Source: Flavobacteriales bacterium (lineage in GTDB: Bacteria; Bacteroidota; Bacteroidia; Flavobacteriales_F; PHOS-HE28). Taken from it: DNA of 64,000 nt. The position numbers and the translations under genes were made by a program. Below, one piece after another: positions 41,027-49,590 of this stretch (the stretch's first letter is position 1; each line of letters starts with the position of its first letter). The stretch is taken from NCBI GenBank assembly GCA_016715895.1, contig JADJXH010000004.1:2108001-2172000 (forward strand), in the 5' to 3' direction. The notes below the pieces were generated by a model that saw only the letters and a program-made list of their open reading frames with translations, ran no database searches and was not told the DNA's origin.

Positions 41027-41871
41027 TGCGCACCACACCGTTCGCCATCGGGATCGGGCTGGTCCTTGGACCATCGGCGATGGGCCAACCGGTGCGGTCC
41101 ACCCCGACCACACCGTTCACCCTGGGTGTGGTGGAGTCCATCCACAGCACCGTCCTCGGCGAGGACCGCGTGCTCAACTTCGCGCTGCCGCAGGGCTACC
41201 ACCCCGACAGCGCCGCGCAGTACCCGGTGATCTACGTGCTCGATGGCGGCGCTGATGAGGACTTCATCCACCTCGCCGGTGCCGCGCAATTCGCGTCGTT
41301 CCCGTGGGTCGAATGGCTGAGGCCGAGCATCGTGGTGGGCATCGCCAACGTGGACCGACGCCGCGACCTCACGTGTCCGACCACCATCGCCAAGGACAAG
41401 GACGACTTTCCCACGGCGGGCGGCAGCGCGGCCTTCATGGATTTCATCGCCAGGGAGGTGATCCCCTTAGTGGAGGCCAACTACCGTACCTCCCCGGAGC
41501 GCACCCTCATCGGCCAAAGTCTCGGCGGGCTCTTCGCCACCGAAGTCCTGTTGCGCCGCCCATGGCTCTTTCAGCACTACATCATCGTGAGCCCCAGCCT
41601 GTGGTGGGACCACGGTTCGGTGCTCCGGATCCCGGCGGATGCGTTGAGCGCGCCCGACATCGGGGTGGCCTCGGTGTACATCGCGGTGGGCAGGGAGGGC
41701 AGGGAGATGGAAGCGCCCGCACAGCAACTGGCCGGGATGGCGCGCAAGGCGCACGTGCCGAACGTGACCTACGAGCGCATCGCGGACCTGGACCACGCCA
41801 CCCTCCTGCACGAGGCGGTGCTGAACGCGTGGCGGTGGAGAATGGAGGCGCGCAGGGTTCAATCCCGGTAG
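41026..41871 (+). CDS. Exported alpha/beta-hydrolase esterase (PF00756, enterochelin-esterase-like)
   Basis: This 281-residue secreted or periplasmic hydrolase has a signal peptide (TPFAIGIGLVLGPSAMG). It shows YPVIYVLDGG, the nucleophile elbow IGQSLGG with the catalytic serine, SPSLWWDHG, and a late DLDHATLLHEA with the catalytic histidine. This group includes siderophore and other serine esterases. The natural substrate is unknown. The ATG shares a base with the rhodanese stop. The 3' end overlaps the convergent RidA gene by 13 bases. Confidence 0.85.
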   Translation: MRTTPFAIGIGLVLGPSAMGQPVRSTPTTPFTLGVVESIHSTVLGEDRVLNFALPQGYHPDSAAQYPVIYVLDGGADEDFIHLAGAAQFASFPWVEWLRPSIVVGIANVDRRRDLTCPTTIAKDKDDFPTAGGSAAFMDFIAREVIPLVEANYRTSPERTLIGQSLGGLFATEVLLRRPWLFQHYIIVSPSLWWDHGSVLRIPADALSAPDIGVASVYIAVGREGREMEAPAQQLAGMARKAHVPNVTYERIADLDHATLLHEAVLNAWRWRMEARRVQSR

Positions 41872-42236
41872 GCCACGCCGCTGATCTCCACGTTCACGCC
41901 GCGCGGAAGGCCCTTCACGGCCACGGCCTCGCGGGCGGGCGGTGTGTCGGTGAAGTAGGTGCCGTACACCTCGTTCACGGCGGTGTAGTGGGCCATGTCG
42001 CTCAGGAAGATGGTCACCTTCACCAGGTGATCGTAGCCGAGGCCTGCGGCGCGCAGCAGGTTGCCCACGTTCTCCATCACCTTGCGGGTCTCCGTGGCGA
42101 TGTCGGCGGTGTGCAGGTTCCCTTGCTCGTCCAAGGCGATCTGCCCGCTGAGGTAGAGCGTGGGTCCGGCCTGGATGGCGGGCGTGTAGGGGGCAAGGGG
42201 CTTGGCGGCGTTGGGCGGGTGGATGGCGGACTTCAT
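41859..42236 (-). CDS. RidA family enamine/imine deaminase
   Basis: It hydrolyses reactive enamine/imine intermediates released by PLP enzymes, protecting them from damage. It has 125 residues, a normal length, with NAAKPLAPYTPAIQAG, the LYLSGQIALDEQGNL block, a VTIFLSDMAHYTAVNEVYG helix and the PAREAVAVKGLPRGVNVEI C-terminus with the conserved arginine. The ATG at 42236 was preferred over upstream codons that run into a repetitive intergenic stretch. It converges on the esterase gene. Confidence 0.9.
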   Translation of the reverse strand: MKSAIHPPNAAKPLAPYTPAIQAGPTLYLSGQIALDEQGNLHTADIATETRKVMENVGNLLRAAGLGYDHLVKVTIFLSDMAHYTAVNEVYGTYFTDTPPAREAVAVKGLPRGVNVEISGVAYRD

Positions 42237-42281
42237 GGAATGCGTAGCGCGTTGGGAGTGTGCGTTTCGTGTTGGAAAAGG

Positions 42282-42378
42282 GTTGCGCGTTGCGTGTTGG
42301 GGCTTACGCGTGGACCTTCGCCAAAGGTGCTCCTGCCCCGTTGAACACGCAACACGCAACGCGCAACACACAACACGC
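42282..42378. repeat. Heptanucleotide repeat forming a large imperfect palindrome
   Basis: Five tandem heptamers (AACACGC, AACACGC, AACGCGC, AACACAC, AACACGC) occupy 42344-42378. The reverse-orientation copy (GCGCGTT, GCGTGTT) lies at 42282-42299. An 18-bp perfect inverted repeat results, 42282-42299 with 42350-42367, spacer 50 bases. It fills the space between the divergent ridA and surE genes. The region 42237-42475 holds nothing else except a promoter element. Confidence 0.85.
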
Positions 42379-42429
42379 CAGCACGCAGCTGACCGAGGTT
42401 GCCCGCCCAACGCACTACCGCCGGAGGGG

Positions 42430-42437
42430 TAACTTCG
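42430..42437 (+). promoter_or_regulatory. -7 element TAACTTCG for surE
   Basis: One base off TAnnTTTG, 38 bases before the surE ATG. Confidence 0.4.
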
Positions 42438-42475
42438 CGGCCCCCGCCTGTGCCCAAGGATTCGGCGGCTGAACC

Positions 42476-43258
42476 ATGTCCGACACACGCCCCCTCATCC
42501 TGGTCACCAACGACGACGGCATCTTCGCGCCGGGCATCCGCGCCCTGGTGGAGGAGGTCCGCGCGTTCGGTCGGGTGATGGTGGTGGCGCCGGACAAGCC
42601 GCAGAGCGCCATGGGGCATGCGATCACCATCCACAGCTTCCTGCGGCTGAACAAGGTGGCCTACCTGGACGACCTGGACGCCTGGAGCTGCAGCGGCACT
42701 CCGGTGGACTGTGTGAAGCTGGCGATCTACAAGCTGCTGGAGGGACGCAAGCCCGACCTGCTGGTCAGCGGCATCAACCATGGGGCGAACATCAGCATCA
42801 ACGTGCTGTACAGTGGCACGATGAGCGCGGCGGTGGAGGGTGCGATGGAAGGCATCCCGAGCATCGGGTTCAGCCTGATGGACCACAGCATGGAGGCCGA
42901 TTTCGGGCCGGTGCGGCCGGTGGTGCGCAGCGTGGTGGGCAATGTCCTGCGCCATGGCATGGCGACGGGGGCCTGCCTCAACGTCAACGTGCCACGCACC
43001 CGCGGCGAGGCGCTCAAGGGCATGCGCGTGTGCCGGCAGGCGCGGGCCAATTGGGAGGATGAGTTCGAGACGCGGCTCGACCCCGGGAAGCGGGAGTACT
43101 ACTGGCTGAAGGGTGAGTTCAAGAGCGAGGACCATGGGCACGACACGGACGTGTGGGCCGTGAGCAACGGATACGTGAGCATCGTCCCCACGCAGTTCGA
43201 CATGACCGCCCACCACGCGATCGCGGAGCTGAACACCTGGGACCATGGCCTGGAGTGA
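42476..43258 (+). CDS. surE: 5'/3'-nucleotidase SurE
   Basis: This cytosolic phosphatase removes phosphate from nucleoside monophosphates and often supports stationary-phase survival. It has 260 residues, with the metal-site motif TNDDGIFAPG at the N-terminus (Asp13-Asp14), VAPDKPQSAMGHAIT, CSGTPVDCVKLA and the LVSGINHGANIS block. The downstream small membrane protein gene overlaps its end by 14 bases, and lpxB follows, an arrangement I have seen in other Bacteroidota genomes. Confidence 0.94.
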   Translation: MSDTRPLILVTNDDGIFAPGIRALVEEVRAFGRVMVVAPDKPQSAMGHAITIHSFLRLNKVAYLDDLDAWSCSGTPVDCVKLAIYKLLEGRKPDLLVSGINHGANISINVLYSGTMSAAVEGAMEGIPSIGFSLMDHSMEADFGPVRPVVRSVVGNVLRHGMATGACLNVNVPRTRGEALKGMRVCRQARANWEDEFETRLDPGKREYYWLKGEFKSEDHGHDTDVWAVSNGYVSIVPTQFDMTAHHAIAELNTWDHGLE

Positions 43259-43544
43259 CCGTACGGTCGGACTGGTGAGCGGTCTGCTGGCACCGGCCGT
43301 CGGCTTCCTGGCCTATGGCCTCATCTATGTCAACGTGATCCGTCCGCACAACGACCTGGGCTGGTTCGTGCACGACCTGTTCCTGGGCACGCGGCGGTAT
43401 CAGGCCCCGGTGCTGAGCCTGTCCCTGCTGGCGGACGTGCCGCTGTTCTTCTGGTTCGACCGGACGGGGCGGGTGGAGGCCATGCGTGGCGTGCTGATGG
43501 CCCTCTTCATCCACGGTGCCGTGATCGTCGCCCTTTGGATATGA
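43245..43544 (+). CDS. Small membrane protein between surE and lpxB
   Basis: This 99-residue protein has three predicted helices (about residues 8-29, 57-72 and 82-98). It starts inside the surE end (14-base overlap) and its stop overlaps the lpxB start by four bases (ATGA). No family function can be assigned. Tight coupling on both sides suggests it is translated from the surE-lpxB message. Confidence 0.78.
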   Translation: MAWSDRTVGLVSGLLAPAVGFLAYGLIYVNVIRPHNDLGWFVHDLFLGTRRYQAPVLSLSLLADVPLFFWFDRTGRVEAMRGVLMALFIHGAVIVALWI

Positions 43545-44659
43545 AGCGGCGGGTCTATCTCATCGCCGGCGAGGCCAGCGGCGACCTGCATGCGGCGAAC
43601 CTGGTGAAGGCCCTTCGCCGGGAGCATCCGGACGTGGACCTTCGTGGCTGGGGCGGCGATCGCATGGCCGCGGCCGGGGTGGAGGTGGTGAAGCACATCC
43701 GCGACCTGGCCTTCATGGGCTTCGCCGAGGTGCTGCTGAACCTGGGCACCATCCTGGGCAACATCGCGGCGTGCAAGGCGGACATCGCGGCCTGGCGGCC
43801 TGACGCCATCGTGCTGGTGGACTATCCGGGCTTCAACCTGCGCATCGCCACCTACGCCCGGTCGCTCGGCATCCCGGTCTTCTATTACATCAGCCCGCAG
43901 GTGTGGGCCTGGAAGGCCGGTCGGGTGAAGCGGATCCGCCGCGACGTCACCGAGCTGTGCGTCATCCTGCCCTTCGAGGAGCAGTGGTATGCCGAGCGTG
44001 GCATGGCGGTCACCTTCGTCGGGCATCCGCTATTGGACGCCATCGCCGAGGAGACCGGCCACGCGCCGGCGCCGTTGCCCGGTGCGGATGGGCGGCCGGT
44101 GATCGCGCTCCTCCCAGGCAGCCGTCGGCAGGAGGTGGAGCGCATGCTGCCGGTGATGCTGGAGGCCTCGGCCGGTTTCACCGACCATCAATGCGTGGTG
44201 GCCGCGGCTCCGGCGTTGGACGATGCGGTGTACGCACCCCTCCTCCGGGGCCGCTCGGCGCTCGTGGTCCGCGATCGCACCTATGGCCTGCTGCGCCAGG
44301 CCAGGGCGGCGCTCGTCACCAGCGGCACGGCCACGCTGGAGACCGCGCTCTTCGGGGTGCCCGAGGTGGTGTGTTACGGTGGCAGTGCGGTCAACGTATG
44401 GCTCGCCCGGCGCCTGGTGGACGTCCGGTTCATCTCCCTGGTGAACCTCATCATGGGCCGGGAGGTGGTGCGGGAGATGATCCAGCAGGACCTGACGCCC
44501 CGGGCCCTGCGGGCGGAACTGGACCGGCTGTTGCACGATGTGCCCTACAGGAGCGCGATGGAGGCCGACCTCGCCCAGCTGCGCGAGCGCTTGGGCGGCC
44601 CCGGGGCGAGCGCGAAAGCGGCGTCGCGGCTGTGGAAAATTCTGGAGCCGCGCTCCTGA
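43541..44659 (+). CDS. lpxB: Lipid-A-disaccharide synthase
   Basis: This GT19 enzyme joins UDP-2,3-diacylglucosamine and lipid X to make the lipid A disaccharide. The ATG at 43541 gives 372 residues with MKRRVYLIAGEASGDLHAANL, DYPGFNLRIA, FYYISPQVWAWKAGR, FVGHPLLD and an ALVTSGTATLETALFGVPEVV donor-site block. Other lipid A genes are absent from the window. It forms an overlapped trio with surE and the small membrane protein, and implies that the organism makes LPS. Confidence 0.95.
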   Translation: MKRRVYLIAGEASGDLHAANLVKALRREHPDVDLRGWGGDRMAAAGVEVVKHIRDLAFMGFAEVLLNLGTILGNIAACKADIAAWRPDAIVLVDYPGFNLRIATYARSLGIPVFYYISPQVWAWKAGRVKRIRRDVTELCVILPFEEQWYAERGMAVTFVGHPLLDAIAEETGHAPAPLPGADGRPVIALLPGSRRQEVERMLPVMLEASAGFTDHQCVVAAAPALDDAVYAPLLRGRSALVVRDRTYGLLRQARAALVTSGTATLETALFGVPEVVCYGGSAVNVWLARRLVDVRFISLVNLIMGREVVREMIQQDLTPRALRAELDRLLHDVPYRSAMEADLAQLRERLGGPGASAKAASRLWKILEPRS

Positions 44660-44678
44660 TGGCCCTCGTGGCCCCCGG

Positions 44679-44686
44679 TACTTTCG
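44679..44686 (+). promoter_or_regulatory. -7 element TACTTTCG five bases before the start codon
   Basis: One base off TAnnTTTG, located after the lpxB stop. The following bases CCTCCATG are identical to those after the element at 40114. Confidence 0.5.
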
Positions 44687-44691
44687 CCTCC

Positions 44692-45855
44692 ATGCGCCTT
44701 CTTCTCACTGCCTGGGCCCTGGCTGCGGCCGGCTGGGCGGCAGCCCAGTTCCAGGAGGTGCAGGTGGCCGTGCTGCATGGGAAGGGCGTCACCAGCGCCA
44801 CGTTGATGGGCATCCGCGGCGCCATGGCCGTGCTTGCCGATGGCCGGCAGGTGGGTGAGCTCGCGCCCAATGATGGACTGCGCGTGGCCTTGGAGGATGG
44901 GCGCCTGGTGGGCCGCTCCCTCAGCGCGACCTGGACCGCCCGCGACCGCATCACCCTGCGCGCGCCCTCCGGTGGCGGGGTGCGGCTGCGGGCCGTGGTG
45001 CCCAAGGTCCCCGAGCGCGTCTACAGCGGGTCCATCGACATCCGCCGTTCCGGCGCCGAGCTGCGCTTCGTGAACGAGGTGAAGCTGGAGGACTACGTGG
45101 CCGGTGTGGTCGAGAGCGAGGCGGGTGCACAGCAGGCGCCCGAGTACTACAAGCTGCAGGCCGTGGGCTGCAGGACCTACGCCCTGGCGAACGCGCGCAA
45201 ACACGCGCCGGAGGGCTTCGAGCTCTGCGACCAAGTGCACTGCCAGGTGTACAAGGGAAGGGCCACGCATGCGCCCATCACGGAGGCCGCACTCGCCACG
45301 CGGGGCATGGTGGTGGTGGACGCCGACATCAGGCTGATCCATGCCACCTTCCACAGCAACTGCGGGGGTGAGACGCTCAACGCGGAGGACATCTGGAGCA
45401 GGTCCGAACCGTATCTGCAGGCCACCACGGACAGCTTCTGCATCGCACAACCCCATGCCACGTGGACCACGACCATCCCCAAGGCGGACTGGCTCAGCTA
45501 CATGGAACGCAAGCATGGGCTTCGGATCGCCGACGAGGCCGTGCGGGCGGAGCTGCTCGCGCACGAGCCCCAGTGCAGGGGGCTCTACCTCAACACCACC
45601 AAGCCCCTGGTTCCCCTGAAGCAAGTGCGCGAGGACTGGAAGTTGCGCAGCACCTACTTCACCGTCCGTACCACCGGCGACCAGGTGGTGCTGGACGGCC
45701 GCGGCTTCGGCCACGGGGTCGGGCTCTGCCAGGAGGGTGCGATGGAAATGGCCCGGCGGGGCATCCCCTTCCTGGACATCCTTCATCACTACTACCGCGA
45801 TGTGCACCTGGTCGACCTCAGCAGCCTGGAGTTCTTCCGGGACGAAGGGGAGTAA
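44692..45855 (+). CDS. SpoIID/LytB-domain exported protein (putative peptidoglycan lyase or amidase-enhancer)
   Basis: This 387-residue protein has a signal peptide (MRLLLTAWALAAAGWAAAQ). The ATG at 44692 is preferred because it follows a TACTTTCG box by five bases; an in-frame ATG at 44659 overlapping the lpxB stop is the alternative. The SpoIID domain shows YVAGVVESEAGAQQAPEYYKLQAV with Glu143 at the catalytic-like position, then ARTYAL-type residues (CRTYALANARK). The C-terminal GFGHGVGLCQEGA block is diagnostic. The first 110 residues look like a small beta-rich module. SpoIID proteins cleave denuded glycan. Whether this one does is inference. Confidence 0.85.
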   Translation: MRLLLTAWALAAAGWAAAQFQEVQVAVLHGKGVTSATLMGIRGAMAVLADGRQVGELAPNDGLRVALEDGRLVGRSLSATWTARDRITLRAPSGGGVRLRAVVPKVPERVYSGSIDIRRSGAELRFVNEVKLEDYVAGVVESEAGAQQAPEYYKLQAVGCRTYALANARKHAPEGFELCDQVHCQVYKGRATHAPITEAALATRGMVVVDADIRLIHATFHSNCGGETLNAEDIWSRSEPYLQATTDSFCIAQPHATWTTTIPKADWLSYMERKHGLRIADEAVRAELLAHEPQCRGLYLNTTKPLVPLKQVREDWKLRSTYFTVRTTGDQVVLDGRGFGHGVGLCQEGAMEMARRGIPFLDILHHYYRDVHLVDLSSLEFFRDEGE

Positions 45856-45882
45856 GGCCGGGCGGTCGTTGGTCGAAGGAAG

Positions 45883-45913
45883 TTGACCGCATTCGATGAA
45901 CGACCTAGTTTTG
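45883..45913 (+). promoter_or_regulatory. Complete Bacteroidota-type promoter (TTG - 20 bases - TAGTTTTG)
   Basis: TTG at 45883-45885 and TAGTTTTG at 45906-45913 give both the -33 and -7 elements with 20-base spacing. The expected transcription start falls near 45918-45922, which favours the ATG at 45938 over in-frame ATGs at 45896 and 45917. Confidence 0.6.
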
Positions 45914-45937
45914 TCGATGAACACCAATTCCAACCGC

Positions 45938-48244
45938 ATGGAGAAGTTACTTACGCTTCTTGTACCCGCTTTTCTCCTCGCCACCCCGGCGGGCGCCCAG
46001 GTGTCCATCGGCCTCAGCGAGATGCCGGCCGCCGGCGACGAACTGCGGTTGACCCAGGCCAACCTGAACCTGTTCATCAACTACGCGCAGACCGGACCCG
46101 GATTCACCTGGAACTACGCGAACCTGCAGGCGGTGGACGAGGACACCACCTCCTACCAGACGGTGTCCTCCACCAACATCGTGTACGCCTTGGTGTATGC
46201 GGACATCTTCTTCAATCCGAACCGGGCCAACCACGCCACGGCCGGGGTGGACATCCCGTTCTACCAGCTGCTGCCCATCGCCGATCCCTACACCTTCCTG
46301 TATCGCAGCAACACGGAGTACCGGAAAGTGGGCTTCGGCGCGGAGCTCGCAGGCATCCCCGTGCCCATCACCTTCAGCCAGCAGGATGTGATCTACGAAC
46401 TGCCGCTGAACTACGGCGATGCGAGCGTCTCCAACTCGGCGTGGAACGTGAGCCTGCCGACCCTGGCCTACTATGGCTATCAACAGACCCGCAGCAACGA
46501 GGTGGACGGCTGGGGCACGATCACCACACCGGCCGGCAGCTTCGATGCCTTGCGCGTGAAGACCACCCTGGCCGGTCGCGATACCATCAACGTCGATACC
46601 CTCGGCATAGGTTTCGCCATCGAGCGTCCGTTGATCCGCGAGTACAAGTGGCTCACGCCGGGCCTGCGCGTTCCGGTGCTGCAGGTGAACACCACCGAGA
46701 TCTTCGGCCTCGAGGTCGTTTCCGCCATCTACTTCTATGACGAGCCGCGCAGCATCACCGTGGAGCAGCCGCTGGCCGCGAGCATCTGCCCGGGCGCTTC
46801 CCTGGACATCACGTACAGCGAGACCGGCGTGTTCAACACCGGAGGGCTCTTCGTGGATCCCAACGACTTCATCGTGCAGTTGAGCGATGCCAACGGTGAC
46901 TTCACCAATCCGGTTGACATCGGGCAGGTGACGGCCGCCACGGCAGGGACCATTGCCGTGACGATCCCGGCGAACACCCCACCGGGCACGGGCTATCGCA
47001 TCCGCATCGTGTCCACCAGCCCGGCGTATACGGGTGCGGACAATGGCTTCGACATCACGATCGACAACACCCCCCCTGTGGCGGTCGTCACGGCGAACGG
47101 TCCCACCACCTTCTGCGCCGGTGGCAGCGTGACGCTGGACGGCACCTCCGGAGGTGGGCTGCTCTACCAGTGGCAGCTGGATGGATCGGACATCCCCGGC
47201 GCCACGTCGCCGACCCTGGTGGCCGATGCGACCGGTTCCTACACGGTGATCGTGTCCAACGCCTGCGGGGTGGACGATTCGGACCCGCTGCCGGTGACCG
47301 TTGAAGCGCTGCCGCTGGCCCCGTCGGTGGTGGCGAACGGTCCCACGAGCTTCTGCGACGGCGGTTCGGTGACCCTGGTGGCCGACCTGATGATGGGCGT
47401 CACCTACACCTGGAGCGTCGATGGGGTGGTGATCCCCAATGCGGACACGGAACAGTTCGAGGCGACCGCTACCGGCAGCTATACCGTCTCCGTAACGAGC
47501 CTGCAGGGCTGCAGCAGCAATTCGGCGGACACCGTCGTGGTGGCTGTGAGCCCGGCGCCCGTGGCCCCTGCCATCCTGGCATCGGACACCACGGTGTTCT
47601 GCGATGGTGGCTCGGTGATCCTGGTGGCCGACCTGATCCCGGGCGTCACCTACACATGGAGCGTGGATGGGACGGTGGTCCCCAATGCGGACACCGAGCA
47701 GCTTGTGGTCGCCACCGCCGGCAGCTACACGGTGACGGTGACGGATGGGCTGGGATGCGGCAGTGCATCGGCCGACACCATCGCGGTCACAGTGAACGCG
47801 ACGCCTGCCGAGCCCGTGATCACCCAGGTGGTGGACACGCTCTTCGCCTCGGGCAGTGGTGTCTTCCAATGGTCGGTGGATGGTCAGCCGATCGCGGGTG
47901 CGACCGATGCCTGGTACGTGCCCACCGCGAGCGGGGCCTACACCGTGACCATCACCGACGGCAACGGGTGCACCAGCACGTCGCAGCCCTACGCGTACAT
48001 CTTCACCGCCGTGGCGATCATGCGGAATGCCGAACTGCGTGCCTGGCCCAACCCCACCGAGGGAACGCTTTGGTTGGACGGCGCGGCCGGTGAGCGGTAT
48101 AGCGTGATGGACGCCAGCGGACGCGTGATGGTCCAGGGTCTGGCCACCGGACGACCGGCGGCGATCGAGCTTGGCGGCCTGGCCCCGGGGATGTATGAAC
48201 TGCGCCTCGAACGGGGTGCGGCGCTCCGGATCGTGCGTCAATAG
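45938..48244 (+). CDS. T9SS cargo protein with tandem Ig-like repeats
   Basis: This 768-residue secreted protein has a signal peptide (MEKLLTLLVPAFLLATPAGA). The first 270 residues form a unique domain with many tyrosines. From about residue 295 there are several Ig-like units, two of them nearly identical (both with FCDGGSV and VTYTWSVDG). The last 70 residues form a type A T9SS sorting domain (LRAWPNPTEGTLWLDG to LRIVRQ). No enzymatic motif is visible, so adhesion or surface display is the most reasonable guess. The start was chosen from the promoter position. Confidence 0.88.
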   Translation: MEKLLTLLVPAFLLATPAGAQVSIGLSEMPAAGDELRLTQANLNLFINYAQTGPGFTWNYANLQAVDEDTTSYQTVSSTNIVYALVYADIFFNPNRANHATAGVDIPFYQLLPIADPYTFLYRSNTEYRKVGFGAELAGIPVPITFSQQDVIYELPLNYGDASVSNSAWNVSLPTLAYYGYQQTRSNEVDGWGTITTPAGSFDALRVKTTLAGRDTINVDTLGIGFAIERPLIREYKWLTPGLRVPVLQVNTTEIFGLEVVSAIYFYDEPRSITVEQPLAASICPGASLDITYSETGVFNTGGLFVDPNDFIVQLSDANGDFTNPVDIGQVTAATAGTIAVTIPANTPPGTGYRIRIVSTSPAYTGADNGFDITIDNTPPVAVVTANGPTTFCAGGSVTLDGTSGGGLLYQWQLDGSDIPGATSPTLVADATGSYTVIVSNACGVDDSDPLPVTVEALPLAPSVVANGPTSFCDGGSVTLVADLMMGVTYTWSVDGVVIPNADTEQFEATATGSYTVSVTSLQGCSSNSADTVVVAVSPAPVAPAILASDTTVFCDGGSVILVADLIPGVTYTWSVDGTVVPNADTEQLVVATAGSYTVTVTDGLGCGSASADTIAVTVNATPAEPVITQVVDTLFASGSGVFQWSVDGQPIAGATDAWYVPTASGAYTVTITDGNGCTSTSQPYAYIFTAVAIMRNAELRAWPNPTEGTLWLDGAAGERYSVMDASGRVMVQGLATGRPAAIELGGLAPGMYELRLERGAALRIVRQ

Positions 48245-48266
48245 GACGTGGCCTTGAACGGCGGGT

Positions 48267-48294
48267 ACGCCCCCGGCCGAGAGGTCGGGGGCGT
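48267..48294 (+). terminator. Hairpin terminator
   Basis: A 12-bp GC-rich stem with one G-U pair (48267-48278 with 48283-48294, loop GAGA) lies 22 bases after the stop of the Ig-repeat protein. Confidence 0.65.
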
Positions 48295-48396
48295 GCTGCT
48301 TCCAGCGTGTTGCACGATCGTTGGTTGACGATCGACCGTCGGGTGGCGCGATCCCGGCACACGGTTTTCTTTCCTTGGTGCGTTCCACCATCACGC

Positions 48397-49590
48397 ATGA
48401 AGTCCATCCGCCTGCTCGTTGCCAGGGTGCTGGTCCTTCTTCCCGGCGTCGGCGTCTCACAGCCGGTCGACTTCGACCTTGCCCTGGCCCGGGACCTGAG
48501 CGCCTTGTGCGCCACACACACCTTCCGCGATCTCTATGGTTCGGACGCGGCCATCATGCCCGAGGGCTACACACTGATCCATACGTCCACCCCCCGTGGC
48601 ATGGACAACCTGTTCCAGGTGTTCAGGAAGGGCGCGATGGGCGTCATCGAGGTGCGCGGCTCCACGGCCGACCCCTTGAGCTGGATGGAGAACATCCACG
48701 CCGCGATGCTTCCGGCGAGAGGCACGGTGGAGATCGACGGACGCCCGTTCGAGTACCACTTCGCGGACGACACGGCGGCCGCCGTCCATGCCGGATACAC
48801 CCTGGGCGTGGCCTTCATCGCCGACGAGGTGGTGGAGCAGCTCCGTTCGCTGGACCGGCAGGGGGTGCACGACATCGTGATCACCGGCCACAGCCAGGGG
48901 GGCGCTCTCGCGCATCTGCTGCGCGCGCATCTGGAGCATCTGCCCACCGGCCGGGTCCCCGCACGACTGCGGTTCAGGACGTACGCGTTCGCGAACCCCA
49001 TGGTGGGCAACGCCGCCTTCGCGAAAGGGTACGGCGAAGCGTTCTGCAGCACGGGCACCAGCTTCAGCATCATCAATCCGGAGGATCCGGTGCCCGGAAT
49101 GCCGCTGGCGTACCACGACCATCGCATCTTTTCATCCGGCACACTGAACGGCATGGTCTCGGGCCAGGACGGGTACGATGTGCGCAGCGTGGCGCGCAGT
49201 GCGCTCTTCCGGATGTTCCGCGGCACCCTTACCGATCTGGCGCAGTACACCTCGACGTCGGTGGAGAAGCGGATCGCAAAGCCGGTGGGCGAGGTGCGCC
49301 TGCCTCCCTACCGTGAAGAGATGAACTATGCTCCGATGCCCGAACGGGTGCTGTTGGAACCCTTTCCGTACCCGTTGATCCTGCGCGACAGCACGATCCT
49401 GGAGAACGACTCCATCATGCGGGCCAACCCGCGCGACGGGGACGGGGTGTTCCACAACAAGGCGCTCTATCGCAAGGCCCCGGGATTCTTCCAGCACAAG
49501 CCGTACAACTACTTCGTGGCCATCCTGCGCCGGTGGTTCCCCGATCGGTATGCGGCACTTCGTGTGAAGGTGCTGCCTGAGAACCTTTAG
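48397..49590 (+). CDS. Exported class 3 lipase-like protein
   Basis: This 397-residue secreted hydrolase has a signal peptide (MKSIRLLVARVLVLLPGVGVSQ). A lipase-3 domain shows VIEVRGSTADPLSWMENI, the nucleophile elbow GHSQGGALAHLL, YAFANPMVGN and the INPEDPVPGMP catalytic-aspartate region. Cleavage of acylglycerol or phospholipid ester bonds is expected from the family. The C-terminal 120 residues are not recognised. No T9SS sorting domain was seen. Its stop overlaps the convergent membrane-protein gene by four bases. Confidence 0.85.
   Translation: MKSIRLLVARVLVLLPGVGVSQPVDFDLALARDLSALCATHTFRDLYGSDAAIMPEGYTLIHTSTPRGMDNLFQVFRKGAMGVIEVRGSTADPLSWMENIHAAMLPARGTVEIDGRPFEYHFADDTAAAVHAGYTLGVAFIADEVVEQLRSLDRQGVHDIVITGHSQGGALAHLLRAHLEHLPTGRVPARLRFRTYAFANPMVGNAAFAKGYGEAFCSTGTSFSIINPEDPVPGMPLAYHDHRIFSSGTLNGMVSGQDGYDVRSVARSALFRMFRGTLTDLAQYTSTSVEKRIAKPVGEVRLPPYREEMNYAPMPERVLLEPFPYPLILRDSTILENDSIMRANPRDGDGVFHNKALYRKAPGFFQHKPYNYFVAILRRWFPDRYAALRVKVLPENL

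Noticed and set aside
42282..42378. CRISPR array
   Set aside because: Units are seven bases and lack spacers. No cas genes are near.
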